Positions 27,343 to 36,922 of a stretch of 43,007 nucleotides of DNA are shown here, one piece after another. The notes beneath the pieces were generated by a model. That model saw nothing but the letters and a program-made list of their open reading frames with translations, had not been told where the DNA came from and made no database searches. The position numbers and the translations under genes were made by a program. This DNA comes from Oscillospiraceae bacterium (GTDB lineage Bacteria > Bacillota > Clostridia > Oscillospirales > Acutalibacteraceae): positions 1 through 43,007 of the forward strand of contig JAITDE010000012.1 of the NCBI GenBank assembly GCA_031282735.1. Direction: 5' to 3'. Position 1 is the first letter of the stretch. Each line of letters opens with the position of its first letter.

Positions 27343-28338
27343 TCAGGCGCGGCAGAGCCAGCGCCACGTGTCCTCGCACATCTCTTTGGGTGTGCGTTCG
27401 GCAATCCATCCCAAAACGCGTTTTGCTTTGGACGCGTCGGCATAACAAACGGCAATGTCTCCGTCGCGGCGCGGCGCATAGTGCAGGGGGATTTTGATCC
27501 CCGTGCTTTCTTCAAAAGCATGAACAAGCTCAAGCACGCTCAATCCATTGCCCGTGCCCAGATTGAAAATTTCACAGCCTTGCGTCCGCGCACAGTATTC
27601 CAACGCTTTCGCGTGTCCCTGCGCCAAATCCATAACATGCAAATAATCGCGCACGCATGTGCCATCGGGGGTATCATAATCCGTGCCATACACTTGCAAA
27701 GCTTCGTATTGTCCTTTCGCGACGGCAGAAATAATCGGCATTAGGTTGAGCGGGATACCGTTGGGATCTTCGCCCATGATACCGCTTGGATGCGCGCCCA
27801 CGGGATTGAAATAACGCAACAAACTCACATGCCACGCGGGATCGGCGACGACAAGATCTTGTAAGATTTGCTCGATCATGATCTTTGTGTTGCCGTATGG
27901 ATTGGTCGCCTTGCCTGTTGGCATGGTTTCCACAAAAGGCGCGGTGTTCTGGCCATAGACTGTGGCGGACGAACTGAAAATGATGGTTTTGCACTGCGCT
28001 TGGCGCATGGCTTGCAACAAAACCAGTGTGCCGGTGATATTTGTTTGGTAATATTCCAATGGTTGCGCGGTGCTTTCGCCAACGGATTTCAGTCCTGCGA
28101 AGTGAATCACGGCATCGATTGTCTGCGAGGCAAAAAGATCGCCGAGCAAGGCGGCATCGCGCATATCGCCTCGCACAAAGCAGAGACTTTTGCCGCTGAT
28201 GGATTCAATCCTGCCGATGGATTCGATTTTGCTGTTATATAAATTATCTAAAATGACAACGTCATGACCTGCCAACAGCAGTTCAACGCACGTATGCGAT
28301 CCGATATAGCCCGCGCCGCCCGTTACCAAAATCCGCAT
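27343..28338 (-). CDS. galE: UDP-glucose 4-epimerase
   Basis: MRILVTGGAGYIGSHTCVELLLAGHDVVILDNLYNSK; HFAGLKSVGES; SSSATVYG; YGNTKIMIEQIL; RDYLHVMDLAQGHAKAL. RBS cggagg. Confidence 0.96.
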   Translation of the reverse strand: MRILVTGGAGYIGSHTCVELLLAGHDVVILDNLYNSKIESIGRIESISGKSLCFVRGDMRDAALLGDLFASQTIDAVIHFAGLKSVGESTAQPLEYYQTNITGTLVLLQAMRQAQCKTIIFSSSATVYGQNTAPFVETMPTGKATNPYGNTKIMIEQILQDLVVADPAWHVSLLRYFNPVGAHPSGIMGEDPNGIPLNLMPIISAVAKGQYEALQVYGTDYDTPDGTCVRDYLHVMDLAQGHAKALEYCARTQGCEIFNLGTGNGLSVLELVHAFEESTGIKIPLHYAPRRDGDIAVCYADASKAKRVLGWIAERTPKEMCEDTWRWLCRA

Positions 28339-28400
28339 GTGATTCCTCCGTTTCATCGCGCAATATGCGCTTCTGTATTCTTATCTACTGACATTGCACT

Positions 28401-28507
28401 CCGCGCAAATATAAATTAGTTATCAGTCTAAAAATGACCGCGCGAAGCGGGTAAAAGTCTTTTTGCTTACTTTTTCTTCAGAAAAAGTAAGGCAGAAAAA
28501 GCAAGGC
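28401..28507 (-). repeat. Intergenic double-hairpin repeat, copy 2 (type A, minus orientation)
   Basis: tccgcgcaaatataaattagttatcagtctaaaaatgaccgcgcgaagcgggtaaaagtctttttgcttactttttcttcagaaaaagtaaggcagaaaaagcaag. Confidence 0.85.
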
Positions 28508-28515
28508 GTTCTCAG

Positions 28516-29787
28516 CTACGCGGGTTGCCCAATCCAGCCCAAGACGGCGGTCATTGCCGCGACTGCGGGATTTGACAGGTAGACTTCGCTTTCAGGATGC
28601 CCCATGCGTCCGACAAAGTTGCGGTTTGTCGTCGCCACGGCGCGTTCGCCCGCCGCTAGGATACCCATGTGTCCGCCGAGACAGGGTCCGCAAGTCGGCG
28701 TACTCACCGCGCCGCCCGCTTCCACAAAAATTTCAAGCAAACCCTCCCGCATGGCATCCATATAAATTTGCTGTGTTGCGGGAATGACAATCAAACGCAC
28801 GCCGTCGGCGACTTTTTTCCCTTTTAGAATTTCCGCCGCGATCCGCAAATCTTCCATCCGCCCGTTCGTGCACGATCCGACGACGACTTGATCAATCATG
28901 ATTTTTTCGCCTTTTGATTCCAGATCATCTACCGTGCGGGTGTTGGAGGGCAGGTGTGGGAACGCCACGGTCGGGCGCAGGGCGTTCAGGTCAATGGTGA
29001 TGGTTCGCTCATATTCCGCGTCGGCATCGGCTTCAAAAATTGCGTAGGCGCGTTTCGCGCGGGCGTTCACGTAGGCTAACGTGATTTCATCCACAGGGAA
29101 TATCCCGTTTTTCGCGCCGCACTCAATTGCCATGTTCGCAATCGCGAGACGAGAATCCATCGAAATATCTTTGATTGCATCGCCGCAGAATTCAAGCGAT
29201 TGATACAATGCGCCGTCCACGCCGATGCGTCCGATCAAATCCAGCACAACATCTTTGCCGCTGACGTGCGGCTGGAATTTGCCGGTGAGAACCACTTTGA
29301 TCGCGCTCGGCACTTTGAACCACGCTTTGCCCGTCGCCATGGCGGCGGCCAGATCGGTTGAACCGACGCCTGTGGAAAACGCGCCCAGCGCACCGTAGGT
29401 GCATGTGTGCGAATCCGCGCCGATGATCACGTCGCCCGGCACAACGATGCCTTGTTCGGGCAGTATTGCGTGTTCAACGCCCATGCGCCCAACGTCATAA
29501 AAGTGCGCGACACCGTGTTTTTTTGCAAAAAGGCGGATTTGGCGGCAGTGTTCCGCGCTTTTGATGTCTTTGTTCGGCGTGAAGTGATCCATCACCAGCG
29601 CGACTTTTCCGGGATCATGGATGCTTTGCACACCCGCGCGTTCAAATTCGTTGATTGCAACAGGCGAAGTGACATCGTTGCCGAGCATAATATCCAGCGA
29701 CGCTTCAATCAACTGCCCCGCGCGCACCGTATCCAGCCCCGCATGTGCCGCCAATATTTTTTGTGTTTGTGTCATGCCCATGTTCAT
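28516..29787 (-). CDS. leuC: 3-isopropylmalate dehydratase large subunit / homoaconitase family (LeuC-like)
   Basis: [132 protein letters not shown] at 29781 is possible by RBS spacing. Confidence 0.92.
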   Translation of the reverse strand: MNMGMTQTQKILAAHAGLDTVRAGQLIEASLDIMLGNDVTSPVAINEFERAGVQSIHDPGKVALVMDHFTPNKDIKSAEHCRQIRLFAKKHGVAHFYDVGRMGVEHAILPEQGIVVPGDVIIGADSHTCTYGALGAFSTGVGSTDLAAAMATGKAWFKVPSAIKVVLTGKFQPHVSGKDVVLDLIGRIGVDGALYQSLEFCGDAIKDISMDSRLAIANMAIECGAKNGIFPVDEITLAYVNARAKRAYAIFEADADAEYERTITIDLNALRPTVAFPHLPSNTRTVDDLESKGEKIMIDQVVVGSCTNGRMEDLRIAAEILKGKKVADGVRLIVIPATQQIYMDAMREGLLEIFVEAGGAVSTPTCGPCLGGHMGILAAGERAVATTNRNFVGRMGHPESEVYLSNPAVAAMTAVLGWIGQPA

Positions 29788-31361
29788 TCTCCTTTTTGTT
29801 CGATTAGTTTGTATTGAATGCTTTCAACCAACGCTTCCCAACTGGCTTCAATGATGTCGTGCGAAACGCCGACAGTCGTCCATGTGCGCGCGCCGTCGCC
29901 CGATGTGATCAATACGCGCACTTTGGTGTCTGTGCCAGAAGAGGATTCCATGATGCGCACTTTGTAGTCAAGCAGTTCCACTTGCTTCAAAACGGGATAA
30001 TACGGGTTGAGCGCTTTGCGCAGGGCTTTGTCGAGCGCGTTCACAGGACCTTCGCCCTCATCGGCGGTGATTACCATTTCGTTTTGTCCATCAATGCGGA
30101 TTTTGATGGTCGCCGTCGCGCTGTGTTCGCTGGAGTAGGGTTTTTCGGTCAGCACGGTGTAGCTTGTCAACTCAAAAAATTGGGGGAGATTGCCTATGGC
30201 CGCGCGAATGAGCAAATCGAACGAAGCGTCCGCGCCCTCATAGGTGTAACCATCAAATTCCCTGTTTTTGAGGCGGGTCAACACCTCGGGGATATGGATG
30301 GAATCGGCGGCGGTGTCGGGGAAAACATCCCGCACGCGCTTCAACACGGCGGCTTTGCCCGTGACTTCGCTGATTAAAAAATCCCTTTGATTGCCCACGA
30401 GCGCGGGGTCGATGTGTTCAAAAGAACGCGCCAATTTGCGCACGCCGTCAACATGCATGCCCGCCTTGTGGGCAAACGCGTTGCTGCCGATGAACGGCGT
30501 GTTTTTGCTCACGGTCGTGTTTGCAATCGACGCGATATGCAACGCGGTTTGCGTCAGTTGTTTCATCTGTGCGGGGGATATGCAGTCATAGTGCAATTTC
30601 AGTTGCAGATTGGGAACAATCGCCGCGAGACAAGCGTTGCCGACGCGTTCGCCGAAGCCCAAAAACGTTCCTTGCACTTGCGACGCGCCCGCCAGAACCG
30701 CCGCGACGGACGACGCGGTCGCCATGTCGCCGTCGTTGTGCGCGTGAATGCCGACGGATATACGCGGAAACGCGTTGCAGACCGTTTGGACGATATCCGA
30801 AATTTCCCAAGGGAACGCGCCGCCGTTGGTGTCGCAGAGGCAGATCGCCGCCGCGCCGCCGTCCACAGCCGCTTGCAGGGATTGCATGGCGTAATCGGCA
30901 TCGAGTTTGTAGCCGTCAAAAAAGTGTTCGGCGTCAAAAATCAGTTCTTTACCATGAGCCGTAAAAAAGGCGCATGTGTCCTTGATCATCGCTAAATTTT
31001 CTTCCGCCGTGGTTTGCAGGATTTGCTCCACGTGCAATAAACTGCTTTTGCCGAAGATCGCGACGGCGGGTGTATTGGCGCGCAGCAAGGCGACGCAATT
31101 GTCGTCGTCCTGCGGGAGAATATTTTTGCGGCGCGTCGAACCGAACGCGCAGAGCTTTGCCTGTTCCAGTTGCAATGCGGTCGCCTGTTCAAAAAAGGCA
31201 AGCTCTTTTGGATTCGACGCGGGATTACCCGCCTCAATATAATGAATACCGACGGCATCCAGCGCACGGACGATTTCCAGTTTGTCGTTGACCGAAAACG
31301 AAATGCCTTCGGCTTGCGCGCCGTCGCGCAGGGAGGAGTCAAACAGTGTGATTGATTTCAT
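29784..31361 (-). CDS. cimA: (R)-citramalate synthase
   Basis: [105 protein letters not shown]-terminal regulatory-domain pattern. ATGA overlap with leuC. Confidence 0.92.
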   Translation of the reverse strand: MKSITLFDSSLRDGAQAEGISFSVNDKLEIVRALDAVGIHYIEAGNPASNPKELAFFEQATALQLEQAKLCAFGSTRRKNILPQDDDNCVALLRANTPAVAIFGKSSLLHVEQILQTTAEENLAMIKDTCAFFTAHGKELIFDAEHFFDGYKLDADYAMQSLQAAVDGGAAAICLCDTNGGAFPWEISDIVQTVCNAFPRISVGIHAHNDGDMATASSVAAVLAGASQVQGTFLGFGERVGNACLAAIVPNLQLKLHYDCISPAQMKQLTQTALHIASIANTTVSKNTPFIGSNAFAHKAGMHVDGVRKLARSFEHIDPALVGNQRDFLISEVTGKAAVLKRVRDVFPDTAADSIHIPEVLTRLKNREFDGYTYEGADASFDLLIRAAIGNLPQFFELTSYTVLTEKPYSSEHSATATIKIRIDGQNEMVITADEGEGPVNALDKALRKALNPYYPVLKQVELLDYKVRIMESSSGTDTKVRVLITSGDGARTWTTVGVSHDIIEASWEALVESIQYKLIEQKGE

Positions 31362-31430
31362 ATGTTTGCCTTTCGTCAATCGGGTTACGTTAAAATATTG
31401 TGTTTTCATGCTGGCGCAGACGCGTATGCT

Positions 31431-31922
31431 TTAAAATCCAGCGGCTGTCTCTAGCGCAAGCAACCATTTTTTTCGTTCCAAGCCGCCGGCATAACCCGTG
31501 AGCGTACCGTCCGCGCCAATTACGCGGTGACACGGAATGATAATCGAAATTGGATTGCGCGCAACCGCGCCGCCGATCGCTTGCGCCGCCGGGCAGTCCA
31601 GTTTTTCCGCAATCGCGCCGTAGGTCGTAACCGTGCCGTAGGCGATTCCGCGCAACGCCGCCCAAACGCGCTTTTGAAAGGGAGTCCCCGCCGGAGACAG
31701 CAGAAAATCCAAGTCGGGCGGTTTTTGCCGCGCAAAATAGGCGTCCAGCCAATCCCTCACGCGCGCAAAAATCAATAAATTGTCGTCTATGGTATATTCT
31801 TGCAACTTTGCGCCGCCAAAGCGTTTTTGTCCGTCCGTCCACAAACCCGTCAAGCACATACCGTCGGCGGCAAGTGTGAGCAATCCGAGCGGCGAATCAT
31901 GCGTCGTTCTGTATTCCATCAT
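31431..31922 (-). CDS. ogt: Methylated-DNA--protein-cysteine methyltransferase
   Basis: MMEYRTTHDSPLGLLTLAAD...GTPFQKRVWAALRGIAYGTVTTYGAIAEKL...AVARNPISIIIPCHRVIGADGTLTGYAGGLERKKWLL (PCHRV active site). Confidence 0.95.
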   Translation of the reverse strand: MMEYRTTHDSPLGLLTLAADGMCLTGLWTDGQKRFGGAKLQEYTIDDNLLIFARVRDWLDAYFARQKPPDLDFLLSPAGTPFQKRVWAALRGIAYGTVTTYGAIAEKLDCPAAQAIGGAVARNPISIIIPCHRVIGADGTLTGYAGGLERKKWLLALETAAGF

Positions 31923-33057
31923 CCGCTCCTTCCAGCAATTGCAACGTCCGCGCCAAACGAATGGCATAACCCTGCGCCAGCGGCAGTGGCTCGCGAGAGG
32001 CGGCGTACATACCGATGCCGCCGTGGGAATCTCCCTGCGCAAAATCCACAAGCCCGTTGCGGCGGGTGAACCGCATCAAACTGTGCCGCGCGGATTGTGC
32101 GGATTGTTTGCATTGCGCGCGCAAAGCATCGCCGTTGGGCAAGCGTAGCGCAAGTTCCGCCATGCCATAGCCGATCATCGCCGACGCCGATGCCTCCGCG
32201 CCCGTTTGCACAAGCGCAAGCGCACTCCAACCGCCGTCTTTGCGTTGTGTTGCGAGCAGTGTTTCGGCGCATTTTTTGGATTCACGCAACAGGTATTCTT
32301 TGGTGTCCGCGCCGCACACGCCTAAACTTTCGATCAACGCCAAAAACAAAAATCCACAGCCGCGCCCCCAACCATACACGCCCAGCGGCGCTTTGCTGTC
32401 AATTTCAAACGCGTGGGCGGGCAAGCCTGTCGTCGGGTGTATGCCGATGCGCAAATATTCCTCCAACTGCCGTTTCGCGAGGTCGCCCGCGCACGGATCG
32501 CCCGTTTTTTGCGCGTAACAAAATAAAAAAGGACACAGCATCCAAAGCGTATCGACAAATCGATCTTGTCGCGCGGACGCTCTGTAGTAAACCGTGCCAT
32601 CCACGCCGATCTCCAAAAAACGCCGCGCCAATTCGTCCGTCCATGGCGCGTGATCGCCGCGCCGCAGAGCATAAAAAGCCGAAACGGCGAGTTCGGGCAA
32701 CGGTTTGTCCAACAAAAGCCGATCGCGCACGCGCTTCACGTTTGGATGCTCATCCGCCGTGCCGATGGCACCAGATAATACGCCATGATGCCACAGCATG
32801 ACCAACTTGCTGGCATAATGTCCGCTTAGGCGCAGCAACAGCGTTTGATGCCGCCGTTCGGTTACGGGAATGGGCTTCGGGTGCATTGCCATGCGCCGTC
32901 CCGCGCGAATCATTTGCTCCCGCCAAGCGACCGGATCTGTCCAACGCCCAATTCCAACGCGTCCGACGAACGCGCACAGGGCGGGGATGGCATCCGGCAG
33001 TACGGTGACCGCCAGCAACACCCCGAACACAGCGGCACAAATGATTGCAATCGCCAT
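31897..33057 (-). CDS. GH88/GH105-like glycoside hydrolase (unsaturated-uronyl hydrolase type) with N-terminal hydrophobic segment
   Basis: ASARQDRFVDTLWMLCPFLFCYAQKTGDP...GLPAHAFEIDSKAPLGVYGWGRGCGFLFLALIESL; start MAIAIICAAVFG after aaggag. ORF-track start 33108 lies inside an intergenic repeat. Confidence 0.75.
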   Translation of the reverse strand: MAIAIICAAVFGVLLAVTVLPDAIPALCAFVGRVGIGRWTDPVAWREQMIRAGRRMAMHPKPIPVTERRHQTLLLRLSGHYASKLVMLWHHGVLSGAIGTADEHPNVKRVRDRLLLDKPLPELAVSAFYALRRGDHAPWTDELARRFLEIGVDGTVYYRASARQDRFVDTLWMLCPFLFCYAQKTGDPCAGDLAKRQLEEYLRIGIHPTTGLPAHAFEIDSKAPLGVYGWGRGCGFLFLALIESLGVCGADTKEYLLRESKKCAETLLATQRKDGGWSALALVQTGAEASASAMIGYGMAELALRLPNGDALRAQCKQSAQSARHSLMRFTRRNGLVDFAQGDSHGGIGMYAASREPLPLAQGYAIRLARTLQLLEGADDGIQNDA

Positions 33058-33081
33058 TTTGCGCTCCTTATTGATTTCTCC

Positions 33082-33139
33082 CTTCTTTTTCTGAAAGAAA
33101 AGAAGCAAAAAGACTTTAGCCGCTTCGCGGTTGTTTTTA
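33082..33139 (+). repeat. Intergenic double-hairpin repeat, copy 3 (type B)
   Basis: cttctttttctgaaagaaaagaagcaaaaagactttagccgcttcgcggttgttttta. Confidence 0.8.
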
Positions 33140-33168
33140 ACCTTGTTGTAAGCTATCTATAGATCTTT

Positions 33169-33197
33169 ATTATAGCAACTTTTTTTGATTTTGTCAA
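33169..33197 (-). promoter_or_regulatory. Consensus promoter of the GH88/105-like gene
   Basis: Minus strand TTGACA-17 nt-TATAAT with TGC extended -10. Confidence 0.75.
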
Positions 33198-33233
33198 ACG
33201 GTGCATGCGAAATTTTTCATATCGCTTGTCTTC

Positions 33234-34601
33234 TTATACGCGCAAGCCCATCTTGCCTCTTGTTTCGTACCTGCGCAATTGGCGCACCGCTTGCCCCGAA
33301 AGCAGCAATACGCCAATCAAATTTGGGATTGCCATCAATCCGTTGAGAATGTCGGATACGCTCCACACGGTTTCGATTTTCATCAGTGCGCCCAACGCCG
33401 CCGCCAAAAGGTAGATACTGCGGTAAATTTGCACGCTCTTTTCACCCAGCAGGTATCGCGCCCCCTGTTCGCCGTAAAACGACCACCCCGTGAGCGTCGC
33501 GAACGCAAACAGCACGATGGATAATGTGACGAAACGATGCCCCCAAACGCCGAAGACGACGGCAAACGCGCCGCTCACCAAAGCAACGCCGTTTTGCGCG
33601 GTTTCGGGTGTCCAAACGTCTGAACACAGCAAAACAAGCGCGGTCATCGTGCACATGACGATGGTGTCGATAAACACCTCCGCGATCCCCCACATTCCCT
33701 GCCGGACGGGTTCTTTGGTGTCCGCCGCAGCGTGGACGACCGCCGACGAGCCAAGCCCCGCTTCGTTTGAAAACACACCGCGCGCGATGCCGTAACGCAT
33801 GGATTTCATCAGACCAAATCCCGCAACGCCGCCCGCCAGCGGTTTAACGCGGAACGCCTCGCGGCAAATCGTGCGCAATACATTTGGGATATATTGTGCG
33901 CGGACGACCAACACGATCATGCTTGCCAGCAGAAAGAGTCCGGTCATCAGCGGAACAATTTTTTCGGTTACCTTGGCGATTCGCGCAACGCCGCCGAAAA
34001 CGACCAATCCAAGCAAGACGCAAACTGCCGCCGCAACGCCGCCGCGCGGCAAACGGAAGCTTTCGCGCAAGCTTTCGGAAATGGCGTTCGCTTGCGTCAT
34101 ATTGCCAATCCCGAACGATGCAAGCGACAAAAGCGCGGCATAAATCCCCGCCAGCGTTTTGCTGCCAAGTCCTTTGCGCAAATATGCCATCGGGCCGCCC
34201 ATCCATCCGCCGCTTTCCGTGCGCCAACGGTATTGCAGACCCAAAATATTTTCGGCACAGCATGTCATCATGCCCAAAAGGGCGGAAATACACATCCAAA
34301 AAACCGCGCCGGGTCCGCCGAGCGTGATCGCCGTCGCGACGCCGACGATATTCCCCGTGCCTAAGCATGCCGCGAGCGCCGAGGTCAGCGCCTGCCACTG
34401 CGAAATGGATTGCGCGTCGCCGCTTTTGCGCGTGCCGCTTCTGCGGAGAGACCCGAACGTTTCGCGTGTCCAAAAGCCGAATCGGCGCAATTGGAATCCG
34501 TGTGCGCGCAGTGTGAGCATGCCGCCTGTGAACAAAAACATCGCAAGCATTGGTGCGCCCCACACAACAGAGGCGATTGCGCCGTAGATTTCTTGAAACA
34601 T
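33234..34601 (-). CDS. Alanine/glycine:cation symporter (AGCS family)
   Basis: LTSALAACLGTGNIVGVATAITLGGPGAVFWMCISALLGMMTCCAENILGLQYR; SNEAGLGSSAVVHAAADTKEPVRQGMWGIAEVFIDTIVMCTMTALVLL. Confidence 0.95.
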   Translation of the reverse strand: MFQEIYGAIASVVWGAPMLAMFLFTGGMLTLRAHGFQLRRFGFWTRETFGSLRRSGTRKSGDAQSISQWQALTSALAACLGTGNIVGVATAITLGGPGAVFWMCISALLGMMTCCAENILGLQYRWRTESGGWMGGPMAYLRKGLGSKTLAGIYAALLSLASFGIGNMTQANAISESLRESFRLPRGGVAAAVCVLLGLVVFGGVARIAKVTEKIVPLMTGLFLLASMIVLVVRAQYIPNVLRTICREAFRVKPLAGGVAGFGLMKSMRYGIARGVFSNEAGLGSSAVVHAAADTKEPVRQGMWGIAEVFIDTIVMCTMTALVLLCSDVWTPETAQNGVALVSGAFAVVFGVWGHRFVTLSIVLFAFATLTGWSFYGEQGARYLLGEKSVQIYRSIYLLAAALGALMKIETVWSVSDILNGLMAIPNLIGVLLLSGQAVRQLRRYETRGKMGLRV

Positions 34602-34720
34602 GACCCTTTTCCTTTCGGATGATTTTGTGTCGCGCTTTTCATGTATTTTTAATATCATAAATATATGTCAATATCATAATCTGTATTTTTATATTTTGCA
34701 TGATTTATTCGAAAAAAATA

Positions 34721-34749
34721 TTGCAACACACCGCAATATCTTGTATAAT
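34721..34749 (+). promoter_or_regulatory. Promoter of nadE
   Basis: TTGCAA-17 nt-TATAAT. Confidence 0.75.
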
Positions 34750-34798
34750 AAACGCTGGACACGTTCTGTCTTCCATTTATGACAGGAGGAACGATGCT

Positions 34799-36739
34799 AT
34801 GACAGAAATCACACGGCAGTTTGGATTCGTCAAAGTCGCGGCAATCTCGCCGCTTGTGACCGTGGGCGATCCCACGGCAAACGCGCAAAAAATTTTGGAG
34901 GCAATCAATCTCGCCGCGCGGGCGGGCGTGCAGGTGATGGCTTTGCCGGAACTATGCGTTTCAGGTTATACTTGCGGGGATTTGTTTCAACAGGCGCTGT
35001 TGCTGGACGCTTGCGAGGGCGCGTTGCGGTGGCTGATGGAGCAAACCCAAAAAATCGCCGCGCTGATTGCTTTCGGGCTTCCCGTGCGCAATCACGGGCG
35101 ACTCTATAACTGCGCCGCCGTGACGCAGAGCGGCAAATTGCTGGGTGTTGTTCCGAAAGAATACATCCCCAACGCGCGGGAATATTATGAAAAACGCTGG
35201 TTCGCCCCTGCGGATACTTCCTCCGTTTCGGTCGTCTCGCTTGCGGGACAAACCGCCCCGTTCGGTCGTGTTTTGTTCGATTGCGGCGGGAGTTGCACTG
35301 TCGGTGTCGAACTTTGCGAGGATTTATGGGCGCCATCGCCGCCATCCAACGCGCTTGCGACGCAAGGGGCTGAAATCATTTTGAACCTCTCGGCATCAAA
35401 CGAAGAAGTTGCGAAAAATGAATACCGCCGCCAACTTGTGGCACAGCAGAGCGGGCGTTTGCGTTGTGCCTATGTTTACGCCGGCGCGGGCGTGGGCGAA
35501 AGCAGCACGGATCTTTTGTTTTCGGGCGCGTGTTTTGTTGCGGAAAATGGACAAATCATCACCGAGACACGCCGTTTTGTGCAGGAAGGCAGTGCGGTTT
35601 ACACGTGCGCTGACACGGAACTCCTCCGCGCGGAACGCCGCTTCGGCACGTTTTATGACCGACCTAACGCGCAAACGACGCCCGCTGCGAATGTTGTCTC
35701 CTGCGCCGAGCTTCCGCCGCTTTTGCCCGAACATCTCACGCGCAAATACAGCCAAACGCCGTTTGTTCCCGCCGGGTTGCTATTGCGGGGCGAACGTTGC
35801 CGCGATATTTTCGACATCCAAACCGCCGCGCTCGTCAAACGCTTGCGCCACACCAAACTCAATCAAGTGATTTTGGGGTTGTCGGGCGGCTTGGATTCAA
35901 CATTGGCGTTGCTCGTGGCGTTGCAGGCGGCGCGTGTGCTCGCGTGGAAACCCGAACAAATCATCGGCATCACCATGCCCGGTTTCGGCACAAGCGCGCG
36001 CACGCGGCAATCGGTGGAAGAGTTGGCGGAGGCGTTCGGTATCACGCTTTGGGAAATTGACATACGCCCCGCCTGTGAACTCCACATGCAGGATATTGGA
36101 CACAACATCGACCTGCACGATGTCACATACGAAAATGTGCAAGCCCGCGAACGCACACAAATTTTGATGGATCTTGCCAATCAAGAGGGTGCGCTTCTTT
36201 TGGGCACGGGCGATTTGAGCGAACTCGCGCTCGGATTTTGCACCTACAACGCCGACCACATGAGCATGTATCACATCAACGCGGGCGTACCTAAAACGCT
36301 CGTGCGGCATTTGGTGGAATTCATGCTGGACGAAGGTACGTCGCCGCAGACGGAGGCGCTTCGCCGTGTGCTCGACACGCCTGTTAGCCCGGAACTCCTC
36401 CCGCCCGACGAAGCGGGCAACATGATGCAAATCACCGAAGATATCATCGGCAAATATGAAGTGCACGATTTTTATCTGTATCATTTTTTTCGATTCGGCT
36501 TTCGTCCGCAAAAACTTTTTTGGCTTGCTTGCAGTGCGTTTGATGGCGTTTATACGCCGGATCAGCTTAAAAAATGGCTGGTGCTCTTTTTGCGGCGTTT
36601 TTTTGCGCAGCAGTTCAAGCGTTCTTGCATGCCCGATGGCCCGAAAGTCGGCAGTGTGAGCCTTTCGCCGCGCGGCGATTGGCGAATGCCGTCGGATGCC
36701 AGCGCGGTGTTGTGGCTGGACGAAGCGGAAAGTTTGTAA
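34799..36739 (+). CDS. nadE: Glutamine-dependent NAD+ synthase
   Basis: Nitrilase domain (VMALPELCVSGYTCGDLF; CEDLWAPSPPS) plus synthetase (VILGLSGGLDSTLALLVA; LLGTGDLSELALGFCTYNADHMSMYHINAGVPKTLVRHL). Start MTEITRQFG after aggagg. Confidence 0.95.
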   Translation: MTEITRQFGFVKVAAISPLVTVGDPTANAQKILEAINLAARAGVQVMALPELCVSGYTCGDLFQQALLLDACEGALRWLMEQTQKIAALIAFGLPVRNHGRLYNCAAVTQSGKLLGVVPKEYIPNAREYYEKRWFAPADTSSVSVVSLAGQTAPFGRVLFDCGGSCTVGVELCEDLWAPSPPSNALATQGAEIILNLSASNEEVAKNEYRRQLVAQQSGRLRCAYVYAGAGVGESSTDLLFSGACFVAENGQIITETRRFVQEGSAVYTCADTELLRAERRFGTFYDRPNAQTTPAANVVSCAELPPLLPEHLTRKYSQTPFVPAGLLLRGERCRDIFDIQTAALVKRLRHTKLNQVILGLSGGLDSTLALLVALQAARVLAWKPEQIIGITMPGFGTSARTRQSVEELAEAFGITLWEIDIRPACELHMQDIGHNIDLHDVTYENVQARERTQILMDLANQEGALLLGTGDLSELALGFCTYNADHMSMYHINAGVPKTLVRHLVEFMLDEGTSPQTEALRRVLDTPVSPELLPPDEAGNMMQITEDIIGKYEVHDFYLYHFFRFGFRPQKLFWLACSAFDGVYTPDQLKKWLVLFLRRFFAQQFKRSCMPDGPKVGSVSLSPRGDWRMPSDASAVLWLDEAESL

Positions 36740-36779
36740 TGACCAATCAATAGTTGATAGTAGATAACGGGCTTGTTTA

Positions 36780-36857
36780 TCAGGCTGAAAACAGGCGCGC
36801 GAAGCGGGAAAAAGTCTTTTTGCTTCTTTTTCTTCAGAAAAAGAAGAGAAAAAGAAG
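36780..36857 (-). repeat. Intergenic double-hairpin repeat, copy 4 (type B)
   Basis: caggctgaaaacaggcgcgcgaagcgggaaaaagtctttttgcttctttttcttcagaaaaagaagagaaaaagaag. Confidence 0.8.
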
Positions 36858-36879
36858 TGCGCCGCAAACGCGAAAAAAC

Positions 36880-36908
36880 TTGCAAAAAAAGCCATGCTAT
36901 GGTAGAAT
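36880..36908 (+). promoter_or_regulatory. Promoter of rarA
   Basis: TTGCAA-17 nt-TAGAAT. Confidence 0.7.
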
Positions 36909-36922
36909 ATAGGTGATCAAAC

